The notes under the pieces are model-generated. The model worked only from the letters and a program-made list of their open reading frames with translations, was not told where the DNA came from and did not search any database. A DNA stretch of 64,000 nt from Linum tenue (taxonomy: Eukaryota > Streptophyta > Magnoliopsida > Malpighiales > Linaceae): positions 78,424,547 through 78,488,546 of the forward strand of contig CAMGYJ010000005.1 in assembly GCA_946122785.1 (NCBI GenBank), written 5' to 3'. Shown here piece after piece: positions 36,401-45,984 of the stretch. Numbering within the stretch: the stretch's first letter is position 1; every line of letters begins with the position of its first letter. Position numbers and translations under genes: made by a program.

Positions 36401-38656
36401 AACCCTGCCTCGAGTAATCTATCAACCTCTCGGCGAAGCGCCTCCTCCTTTTCTTGGGACAAATTTCGGCGCTTTTGCTGCACAGGCTTCTTTCCTCCTT
36501 CCACTGCGAGCCTGTGCACTGCTACATCAGGAGAAACTCCGGGCATGTCTTGGGCGCCCCACGCAAACAGCTCCCCAAACTCCTTCAGTAACTCGATCAG
36601 AGGCGCCCTCATCACTTCAGGTGCCTGTGCCGAAATTCGCACTTGTCTCTCCGGGCGCCCCTCATCCAAGGCTACTACAAGCTCATCGTCCAAGGCCTCT
36701 GCCCTAGGGGCCTCCTCGGGGCGGATGTCGATAGTGTTGATCCTGTGTTTGCGGACGCGGCTCCTGGGGTCCTCTTCCTGGGCGTATCGTGGAACATTTC
36801 TTCCCCTGGAGATGCCTATGCCCTGTGGTGCTACAAACTTCAGTGTTTGGTGACAAGTGGATGCCACGCCATTGAATTGTGCTAAGAGTGGTCGACCAAG
36901 TATCACATTGTATGGCGATGGACAATCCACAATCCCGAATTCCACCGCATGCGTCACACAATGTGTTTCGTCACCAAGAGTCACGGGTAGGCGCACACGC
37001 CCGATGACTTGGGCTGGCGCTCCGGAAAACCCGATCAAAACCGAACTCCATGGACGTACCAACTCAGGCGCTAGTTGCATGCGCTCAAACGTGCTTTTGA
37101 AGAGGACGTCCATCGAACTGCCGGTGTCCACCAACATCCTTTTCACCTTACAGCCTGCTATCACCCCTTGTATCTCCAAAGCTTCTTCCGATGGGACTTG
37201 GCATGCTTCATCCGGTTCTTGATTGAAGTTGATGTGCACCGCTGCCCTTGCTTCCAACGATGCGGATCTCAGGCACCTAGATCTTTCCAACTTCTCCCTC
37301 AAGTCGACTGTGTCGGTTATGGATTCGACAGTAAGCCTGATGCGCCTCGGCTCTCCCTCTTGGTCCACTTCAAACGGGGGTGGCGGTATCACCGGCTCCT
37401 GTGGGGTCTTTGGCCTTTCGGGCGCTTCATGGATCTCCGGGGCTTCGGGCGCTCTTGGGACCTCCGTGACTTCAGGCGCCCGCCTTGTCACATACATACG
37501 GTGAGTCCTATCTTCCACCCTCCTAACAAAGTCATTGAGCATGCCCTTGTCGGCTAAGGCCTGCAGTTCGGCCTTAAGTTGGTAGCAGTCGGCCGTGTAG
37601 AGCCCTTTGTCGCGATGAAAGTCACAACACCTGTCAAGGTTCTTTTCGTTAGGTTGGCCACGCATGGGCCCCGGCCACCGTATATGATAGCCCCTATCCT
37701 TCACATATTGTAGCACATTTTTGAGCGTATCATTGTATTCCGTAAAATTTGTTGCGCTCCTAGGTATAGGGCGAGGCGCCTCTTGTCTTCTTTGCGGACC
37801 AAAATTCCCAGATGGCGGCCGGGGCGCCTGCCTCGCCTCCAATTCGTCACCCCTAAGGCGCCTCTTTTCAGCCCTCCGTGCCGCCAACGTCTCCTCCAAC
37901 ATGATCACCTTCTGCACTCTTCGATCTAGGTCTTCGGTGGACACCACATCTTGCTTAGAAAGGACTCGACAGAGCTCTTCACTTGAAGTGCAAGCGTCCA
38001 AGCAAACTCCCAATACCGCCGGTTGGACATCTTTGACTGCCATGGCCACCGAGATCCATCGGTCGTAAAACTCTCTAAGCGCCTCGCCCTCCCTCTGCTT
38101 CACTTTAAACAATGTGCCTATGGTTAACGTCCGACGCTTCCGACTTGCGAACTTTGACAAGAATAACTCCGCAAACTGCTCAAAACACTCTATGCGGCCC
38201 TCCTCGATTTGATGGTACCAATCCAATACTACTCCCGCAAACGTGGATGGAAACACCTTGCATAACGTGGCGTCTGAACTATTGTAAAGCTGCATCTTCG
38301 TGAAGTAGCTGTTCAAATGATCTTCGGGGTAAGCCACCCCATCGTAACTGGGTAACGGAGGGATTGTGGTTCCCGCTGGTTCCATAAGGATGCTTCGCGC
38401 CAAGGGCTGCCGGACGCCGAACCGCTTGGCAATCCTCCTAGGCGCCCATAAGTCCTCGGGCCCCGGCTGTGTATGCTCGGCAGGCAGCCTCCAGGCGCGT
38501 GAGCGCCCAGGCATGTCAGGTCCTTGATCGTTGTGATGCGGGAGCCCGTACTGCAGGGACTCCGAATCCTCCCCCGTCCTTTCTCGCTTTCTTGCTCCTG
38601 GGCTATACATCATCACATCTTCACTTCGCTCCCCATCCAACTCCCTCCTGAGCGCT

Positions 38657-40099
38657 TGACTCGCTAAAACACAACTCCTAACAGTGGCCAAGTGTAACCA
38701 ATGAAAGGGACTGCAGTATAGTGGCTCAAGTAATAAATATCGAATCCACGGGTCTCTAGAGTTACTATTACTCAGCTTCAGTTCATTATCTAGCAAACCA
38801 GATTAAGATGAAAGAACTAAAACTACTCTACCAAACTACAGTTAAAGTTAATCTAATTACAGGTTGGGAACTCACTTAGGTATGATTCCCCCTAGCCACT
38901 AGCCAGATTAATGATTGATGATCTCTTACCTGCTTCACTTTCATTCACAATGCGGAGAATCCTTAACTAGACCTTGAGTCTCGACTAAAGGAACAAGGCC
39001 CTCTTGAGTCAATTGCCTAGAGGGACGTATCCTTCTCTAGAACAACTGATCAAGGCGTTCTGAACTAGATTCCCTCTATCGAATGAGGTTCTCAATCGAT
39101 ACAAAGCATTGAATCAACCCTCGACTAAAGCAATCGATCCAATACTATCAATCTATGGTGCTCTATTGACCTAATCAGGTATTCGCTCTCATAGGATCAA
39201 AGCAGAATCAATAATCTCGACTAAAGCAGAATTGAATCGTGAAAACATGCATAGATTGAATATGAACTCAAGATTATCAAGTCAGAGTACTCATACAATC
39301 ATCCAATCAAACAAACATGGCTAGGGTTCCTCAAAACCTAAGTGAAGGGAAGTTACTCCATAGAGAAGAGAGAGACTGCAGTAAGAATCTTCAGATGATC
39401 AATCTTCAAGTCCGGGCTTGATTCCCGAGCTCCAATGGCGAAGAAATCCTCCAAAATAGCTCCAAGAATGTTCCCAAGTCGCTCTCTCTCTCTAGGGTTC
39501 GTCCCTTGGGTGTTTGGGATCCAAAACCCAGCTCTCTCTCTCCTTTGGCTCGAATTTGGGTTAAAAAACCCGATTCTGGGCAAAACACGGTCGCGGGCAC
39601 GGCCGTGCTTTGCTTTTGACCGCCCGTGTTTTGCCCCGTGTTAAAAACACGCTCGGTCGCGTCGGTCAAAACACGGTCATGCCTAAATATGGGCACGGCC
39701 GTGTTTTGATTTAGGCGCGCCCGTGTTTTTACTGCCGAACCTGTTCCCCTATATTCAATGCTTCGTTTCTCCCTCGTCCGGACTCCGAATCAGTCGCCGT
39801 TTGATCCCAGACGCTCGTAGTCTCGTCCTCTTTCTTTGCATGACAAGCTTGCATGATTCTTTGTCCATAAAGTGAGGTAGAAATCCATTCTTCTTCAGGT
39901 CATGCCCGAGTTTCTGCTCCCGAATCGCCAATTGATCTCTGATTGACTTGAAACTTGCGCCTATGCTTCACTTTATGTGCTAGGACCTGAAATGTGACAA
40001 AGGAACACAACCTAGCATAAAATAGGCCAAAGACACGGTAATTCAAGCTCAAACAATCAAGAAACAAAGGGGAAAACATGTGCAAATACCGAGTCATCA
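38657..40099 (-). repeat. 3' LTR of the nested Athila-like element (left)
   Basis: 1443 bp. It lines up with 42758-44200 at a constant offset of 4101 bp with no difference in the lines I compared. It contains several copies of GGGCACGGCCGTG/AAACACGG motifs near 39590-39730. Confidence 0.95.
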
Positions 40100-40110
40100 A
40101 ATCCCCCCAC
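40100..40110 (-). other. Polypurine tract of the nested element
   Basis: Minus-strand GTGGGGGGATT directly abuts the 3' LTR. Confidence 0.85.
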
Positions 40111-41481
40111 ACTTAACTGTTTGCTTGTCCCCAAGCAAACCTAACTCAAACCAATGCAGCTCTCCAGAACTCTATAGCAACAAACAACCCCGATCGTCGG
40201 TAGAGGACTTTCTAGATCATAAAGCAGCTTACGAGGTCAACTGGTCTTCTAAGACGTCCCCTATCTTTCTCAATGCGAGTACTAGACTCAAGCCAGGATC
40301 ATGAGAAAAAGTAGAAGTAAGACAGTCAGTTCATGGATAAAGGGACTCACACCATTCACAACCAAGGACTCGTTGTACCGGGGTGCTCTTTCACTTCATT
40401 TCACCGTTGGAACCCCTTTTTCACTTTCATTTTACTTACTTTTTTTTCCTTTTTATTCACTTGGCGGGGGTTCCAACTGCAGTCTTTTGCACGGTCGACC
40501 CTTATTAGTCGAGCAAGAGCAATTTCTGTACATCTGGCGCTCGCCAGAGTACTTCTTTTAACTCCTTTTCCTCAACTCGTGTGGAGGGTCAATGAAATTA
40601 AGGGGGGTCGGAAGCTCTATCCGTGCCCTTAAAAACACATCCTCGAGTAGGCAAACCGTTCAACGGGTGGAAGTTTTACTTGTACTAGAGACAGCTTAGC
40701 TTCACCTTGTAGGAGTACCCCACTAAGGATCACTAAAATCTCTTCCAAAACCCGATTTTGTGCAATGAACGGTGCCACACACGTTGGGCTTACCCCATGT
40801 TTAAGATTTTTGATGATTTCGACATGGAGGACCAACTGCTTTTCATTTGCCACATGAGCACCCTGTTCGATACACGAGTCCATAACACAATCAAAATAGA
40901 GTCACCATTACCACATGAATTCAACGGTCCTAGCTCCACTAATTCACAAAATCAACTGGCACAGCAAAGAGCTAGATAGGAAAAATCTTATACTTCAACA
41001 TCCTCCATAGTGCTACACTACCTCCCTAGGTTGCACGTTACTATAGAGACTGTCAATTCAAAGCATACTGAGCAGGCAATTTGCAAGGAAACACGTACTT
41101 GGAGCCCTCAAATTTAAAATTTGGACAGTGGACTAGGCTCCAAGCACACAAACAGCCAAACATTCACCCGCATACATAATCGAACACCCCCCCACACTTA
41201 AGCACGACATTGTCCTCAATGGAGGAAAGATAAGGAGGGTAGAACGAAGTTACCAGATCCAGGGTGAATGATGATGGACGGGGCAGGCGGTGCATTCCAG
41301 GAAGAGAGAGTGGTCAAAACACAAACACCACACAAAATCTCACAAAGGTCGAGTTATGGACTCTAAAATCAAAGAACAAAACTGACTCAACCGAAGAGAA
41401 ATAGGGACAGAAATGCAAACCGACTAGTTGGGTTGCCTCCCAACAAGCGCTTCTTTCACGTCGTGAGCCGGACGATGGCTC
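40111..41481 (-). other. Non-coding 3' half of the nested element
   Basis: No ORF I would support. Near 41430-41460 is GGGTTGCCTCCCAACAAGCG, a stretch I recognise as common just downstream of the coding part of Athila-type elements. Another G-rich tract (minus strand GTGTGGGGGGGTG) at about 41187-41200 resembles a second polypurine tract. Confidence 0.6.
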
Positions 41482-42618
41482 CTAAGTTTCGGTCCATGCT
41501 AGAACCTCCTTGAAGTTGAGGTTCTCGTCGATGAGGTGGAGTCTCAAGTCACGAGCATGTGGTGTGACAGGTGATGAAGGCTCGTGCACTTGCTGCAGAT
41601 GAAGTCTCCACCCTCGAGACCTCTTCTTCTCTTCTTTCGTCTCATTGCCCCAAACCAGATAAGACAGCATCGATTGGCCACCATCGCGTCCACCAAGAGG
41701 GACCGATGTCGACGTGGCCTTGGTCTGGCAAAGAGACACTGCAAATGGGTCCTTGCCAAGCAGCTCCTCGAAGTTTGGTGGAGATATCACATGTAACTCA
41801 TGGCCGGTGCAAACCTCTTCCACCTCAACTTCGTCCTCAGCCTGGACGCCAATTGCTTCTTCAACCTCCCTTTCTTCTTCATGTGGTATCACCCCTGGGA
41901 AAGGATCAAGAACTCCGTCTGCTTCGCTTTCGTCATCCTCCACAACATCTTTCTGCACCCTTTCTTGCTCTTCTTCTTCTAGCACGGATTGGAGAGCAAG
42001 TTGCCAAGCAATTTCTTTCATGAGATCTTCTTGCATCTCCTCACTCATGCCCACCTCTTCAAAGCTCAGTGTGGGATGTGGGAAAAGGTGGTCGGCTACG
42101 ACAAGACATTCCTGATCATGATCATCCCGGGAGCTCTCCGTGACAACTTCTGTGTGCTCCACAATGTCCTCGTAGCCTTCTTCTTTCTCGTCCTCTTCTA
42201 GTATGGTAGCAGACGGGTGATCTTGAGCAAGTTGTGCACAAACTTGCTCAACCCACTCTGTTTGCTTCGTTGAGCGTTGAACAGCCTCCTCCATATCACG
42301 GAGATATGAGGGATCGGAAGAGGGAAGGGCTTGGATTTGATGATCCATCCTGGAGCATGTTCTCTCACAGGTTCGAACAAACTGCTCCAGGAGTAACTCC
42401 AGCGCCGATGGCCCTTCTGGTTGTGGGAGAAATTCTTCTTGATAATGAGGTTGTTCTTGATATGCCCAGGGGTCCGATTGTTCTCCATAGAAAGGGGGTT
42501 GGTACTGGAACCCGGCTCCATAGTCTTCTCCTCCTTGATTGCTCCAGGGGGTCTCGGGGTAATACCACTCGGGTGGTGGTGGATACCCCCAATGATTGGA
42601 GAAGCCATGAGGATCCAT
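41482..42618 (-). CDS. ORF of the nested Athila-like element, 378 aa, function unknown
   Basis: Intact ORF from ATG 42618 (MDPHGFSNHWGYPPPPEWYY) to a stop at 41482. The N-terminus is rich in Pro/Tyr/Gln/Trp. The middle has a likely coiled coil (LELLLEQFVRTCERTC; MQEDLMKEIAWQLALQSVLE) and a strongly acidic run of Glu/Asp/Val. The C-terminus has NFEELLGKDPFAVSLCQ and a basic segment (KEEKKRSRGWRLHLQQ). There is no CCHC finger and no enzymatic motif. It occupies the gag position, directly after the PBS, so a gag-like particle or RNA-binding role is possible but not shown. Confidence 0.7.
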   Translation of the reverse strand: MDPHGFSNHWGYPPPPEWYYPETPWSNQGGEDYGAGFQYQPPFYGEQSDPWAYQEQPHYQEEFLPQPEGPSALELLLEQFVRTCERTCSRMDHQIQALPSSDPSYLRDMEEAVQRSTKQTEWVEQVCAQLAQDHPSATILEEDEKEEGYEDIVEHTEVVTESSRDDHDQECLVVADHLFPHPTLSFEEVGMSEEMQEDLMKEIAWQLALQSVLEEEEQERVQKDVVEDDESEADGVLDPFPGVIPHEEEREVEEAIGVQAEDEVEVEEVCTGHELHVISPPNFEELLGKDPFAVSLCQTKATSTSVPLGGRDGGQSMLSYLVWGNETKEEKKRSRGWRLHLQQVHEPSSPVTPHARDLRLHLIDENLNFKEVLAWTET

Positions 42619-42733
42619 GATTCAAATCTGCACCAACAAAAAAACAAAAACACCCAAGTGAAAAGCAAGGGTGGAAAAGAAAAGAAAAACGCTAAAGTAA
42701 CAAACTTCTGCCTTTCCTAATAATCTAGAAAGT

Positions 42734-42751
42734 TCCCCGGCAACGGCGCCA
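42734..42751 (-). other. Primer binding site of the nested element
   Basis: Minus-strand TGGCGCCGTTGCCGGGGA, six bases inside the 5' LTR. This is the primer site typical of plant Athila-type elements. Confidence 0.85.
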
Positions 42752-42757
42752 AAAACT

Positions 42758-44200
42758 TGACTCGCTAAAACACAACTCCTAACAGTGGCCAAGTGTAACC
42801 AATGAAAGGGACTGCAGTATAGTGGCTCAAGTAATAAATATCGAATCCACGGGTCTCTAGAGTTACTATTACTCAGCTTCAGTTCATTATCTAGCAAACC
42901 AGATTAAGATGAAAGAACTAAAACTACTCTACCAAACTACAGTTAAAGTTAATCTAATTACAGGTTGGGAACTCACTTAGGTATGATTCCCCCTAGCCAC
43001 TAGCCAGATTAATGATTGATGATCTCTTACCTGCTTCACTTTCATTCACAATGCGGAGAATCCTTAACTAGACCTTGAGTCTCGACTAAAGGAACAAGGC
43101 CCTCTTGAGTCAATTGCCTAGAGGGACGTATCCTTCTCTAGAACAACTGATCAAGGCGTTCTGAACTAGATTCCCTCTATCGAATGAGGTTCTCAATCGA
43201 TACAAAGCATTGAATCAACCCTCGACTAAAGCAATCGATCCAATACTATCAATCTATGGTGCTCTATTGACCTAATCAGGTATTCGCTCTCATAGGATCA
43301 AAGCAGAATCAATAATCTCGACTAAAGCAGAATTGAATCGTGAAAACATGCATAGATTGAATATGAACTCAAGATTATCAAGTCAGAGTACTCATACAAT
43401 CATCCAATCAAACAAACATGGCTAGGGTTCCTCAAAACCTAAGTGAAGGGAAGTTACTCCATAGAGAAGAGAGAGACTGCAGTAAGAATCTTCAGATGAT
43501 CAATCTTCAAGTCCGGGCTTGATTCCCGAGCTCCAATGGCGAAGAAATCCTCCAAAATAGCTCCAAGAATGTTCCCAAGTCGCTCTCTCTCTCTAGGGTT
43601 CGTCCCTTGGGTGTTTGGGATCCAAAACCCAGCTCTCTCTCTCCTTTGGCTCGAATTTGGGTTAAAAAACCCGATTCTGGGCAAAACACGGTCGCGGGCA
43701 CGGCCGTGCTTTGCTTTTGACCGCCCGTGTTTTGCCCCGTGTTAAAAACACGCTCGGTCGCGTCGGTCAAAACACGGTCATGCCTAAATATGGGCACGGC
43801 CGTGTTTTGATTTAGGCGCGCCCGTGTTTTTACTGCCGAACCTGTTCCCCTATATTCAATGCTTCGTTTCTCCCTCGTCCGGACTCCGAATCAGTCGCCG
43901 TTTGATCCCAGACGCTCGTAGTCTCGTCCTCTTTCTTTGCATGACAAGCTTGCATGATTCTTTGTCCATAAAGTGAGGTAGAAATCCATTCTTCTTCAGG
44001 TCATGCCCGAGTTTCTGCTCCCGAATCGCCAATTGATCTCTGATTGACTTGAAACTTGCGCCTATGCTTCACTTTATGTGCTAGGACCTGAAATGTGACA
44101 AAGGAACACAACCTAGCATAAAATAGGCCAAAGACACGGTAATTCAAGCTCAAACAATCAAGAAACAAAGGGGAAAACATGTGCAAATACCGAGTCATCA
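42758..44200 (-). repeat. 5' LTR of the nested Athila-like element (right)
   Basis: 1443 bp, same length and, in the lines compared, same sequence as the left LTR. Confidence 0.95.
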
Positions 44201-44418
44201 GCGCTGCAATGGCCCGATCTTGGTCGGCTATGATTCGAAATAGCTCTCTCTTCGTCAAAGATTCCCCCTCATCCGCTGATAGGCGCCCAGGACTCGCTTG
44301 TCCTTCCACATCCATGCTCAGCTCTTGACTCGGCTGACGTTCGCTTCCCACATGACTCGAGTTCTCCAACCTCGAATTATCCTCCCCCTCATTCCCGCCG
44401 TTCAAGTTTTCCATGCGC

Positions 44419-44436
44419 CCCCTATCTGGCGCGCCA
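44419..44436 (-). other. Primer binding site of the Tat element
   Basis: Minus-strand TGGCGCGCCAGATAGGGG, two bases inside the 5' LTR and just before the gag ATG at 44414. I do not assign the tRNA. Confidence 0.75.
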
Positions 44437-44438
44437 AT

Positions 44439-44994
44439 TGTTTGTGCCAAGTACTCTCCGGTCCCACCCCACAGGACCCCTCACTGTCGTACTCCTCTGG
44501 GGCGCCTGGATCCTACAAGGACAAGCGTCTAAAGGGCTTTGGGATGCCCGTTAGCACTCCAACGCTCAAGTTAGTGCCGAATCTAGAGAGAGAAGTGTTT
44601 AAACAAGGTTTTAGTGAGAGAAGCCAACCTGTGTAAATGCTACCTACCGAGTACTATTTATACTCGTTGAGGTCCCGACCAGGCTCCTGGAATCGTGCTC
44701 CACGTCAGCGCGTCATTAAATGCTTGGTCGGTCCAACGGTCGGGTATCTACACGTGGCAGCTCCCGGACCTCGGCGCCCGGCAGGACCATATTTCCAGGT
44801 GGCACATTCTGACCCTCCTGACTCCTAGGTAACACGGTCCCCACATCTACTTTTGTCGTTATGCGCCCGCTCCTCCTCAAATGGGCCTACCTCCAGCTCT
44901 GTTGCTCATTCATGCTCCTAATTGGGCTTGAGCTCAAGCACATCTTCTGGGCTCATGTCCCCCACTGATTTGGTCTATGTGCCTATACCCAACA
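44439..44994 (-). repeat. Tat element 5' LTR (right)
   Basis: 556 bp. Against the left LTR I count six substitutions (five of them C/T) and a 2 bp indel in a GA run. Confidence 0.95.
44654..44663 (-). promoter_or_regulatory. TATA box in the Tat 5' LTR
   Basis: Minus-strand GTATAAATAG, about 215 bp before the LTR's inner end. It fits the gag-pol transcription direction. Confidence 0.65.
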
Positions 44995-45984
44995 ACAACA
45001 TTGAAGAATGATATGGATGAGCAAATACAACAAATGGCAAACAGAATTGAGGCTAAGGTACGAAAGTATTGGTTTGAGCATGATGAGGAGGAGAGGAAGA
45101 GAACCTAAAGATAAATATACTAGTTTGCATGGCATGTGTGCTAGATCCTAGGCGTAAACTTGAATATTTATCTTGGATGTTGAATGTTATGTATGGGAAG
45201 TCGAAAGGGGAGGCTTTGATAAAGAAAGTAACTGCAAACATGACTGATATGTTTAAGGTTTACAAATTGAAGTGTTCACCTCCATCAACTGAGACCACTA
45301 TTCAAACTACTCCTGGTGTGAGTGATGCTAGTGTTGGTGCTACAAGTACTAGTGTTTTGGGAGGGAAATATGATGTTGAGTTCAAGAAGAGGAGAAAGGA
45401 GCAACTTCAAAAGGGTATTTGAGGTAGTTCTGAATTGGACATCTATTTAAGAGATGTTGATGATGCTATCAACGAGGATGATGGTGATCAGAAGTTCGAC
45501 ATTTTGAAGTGGTGGTCTCGGAACGGTGTTAGATATCCTATCCTTTCAGAGATGGTTAAGGATATCCTGGCAGTTCCAATCTCCTCAGTTGCCTCAGAGT
45601 CCGTTTTCAGTTGTGGAGGTAGAGTACTTAGTCTGTTTAGGTCTTCTTTAAACTCGAACATCGTAGATGCCTTGATTTGTGCCGAAGACTGGATACAGTA
45701 TGAATGTGGTAAGAATTCAGGCCTATTTGATGATAAAGAAGAAGATCAAGACCATATTGATTATGAAAGAGGAAAGAATTCATAATTCTTATTTGTTTTT
45801 AGTTATTCACTCACTTAATTTCTAAGATAATTTATGAATTCTAACAATTTGTTCTTTTTCTTTGAACTTAGTCACTAGTACCTTTGAAGCTCGAATGGAA
45901 AGTGTAGGTGATATGCCAAGTGAAGGCGGAGGACATCATATACCCGTTGCGGTTGAGGAGGAGGATGGTGATGGAGAAGATTCA

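Larger units (their letters stand above)
38657..44200 (-). mobile_element. Non-autonomous Athila-like LTR retrotransposon nested in Tat gag
   Basis: LTRs 38657-40099 and 42758-44200, each 1443 bp, starting TGACTCGC and ending GAGTCATCA. Target duplication GCGCT (38652-38656, 44201-44205). PBS and PPT place the 5' LTR on the right (minus orientation). The internal region (2658 bp) carries one ORF and no RT, integrase or protease. Removing it with one GCGCT leaves the Tat gag frame open. Confidence 0.93.
33445..44414 (-). pseudogene. Tat gag-pol polyprotein, split by a nested LTR element and two stops
   Basis: Starts at ATG 44414 (MENLNGGNEG), reaches the nested insertion at 44201, and resumes at 38656 in frame. 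From there one frame runs to 33445. Gag (about 38600-37600) includes LTIGTLFKVKQREGEALREF and a Cys-His motif CCDFHRDKGLYTADC. Protease is VDTGSSMDVLF. RT has FSGYHQIPM, YRVMAFGLKN and YVDD (36016-36027). RNase H follows, then a second RNase H (VHVDGAASRAGAG...NNNAEYEAVL) as in Tat elements. Integrase has the HHCC finger (HQGTCGLH...CHQC), IITDHGKQF and QANGQAEAANKSI. TAG stops at 34720-34722 and 34345-34347 stand where Trp and Gln codons are likely ancestral. The element cannot make a full polyprotein. Confidence 0.9.
28606..44994 (-). mobile_element. Ty3/gypsy LTR retrotransposon, Tat lineage
   Basis: Bounded by LTRs 28606-29159 and 44439-44994 (TG...CA) and a 5 bp target duplication ACAAC (28601-28605, 44995-44999). 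Coding orientation is minus: the 5' LTR is on the right. Order in element direction: LTR, PBS, gag, protease, RT, RNase H, a second RNase H, integrase, then a long 3' region with an antisense ORF and tandem repeats, PPT, LTR. The double RNase H and the antisense ORF place it in the Tat lineage. Without the nested LTR element it is about 10.8 kb. Confidence 0.93.

Noticed and set aside
34604..38651. Several plus-strand open frames opposite Tat gag-pol (for example 36263-36853)
   Set aside because: They follow the codon pattern of the minus-strand polyprotein and have no domain; shadows of pol.
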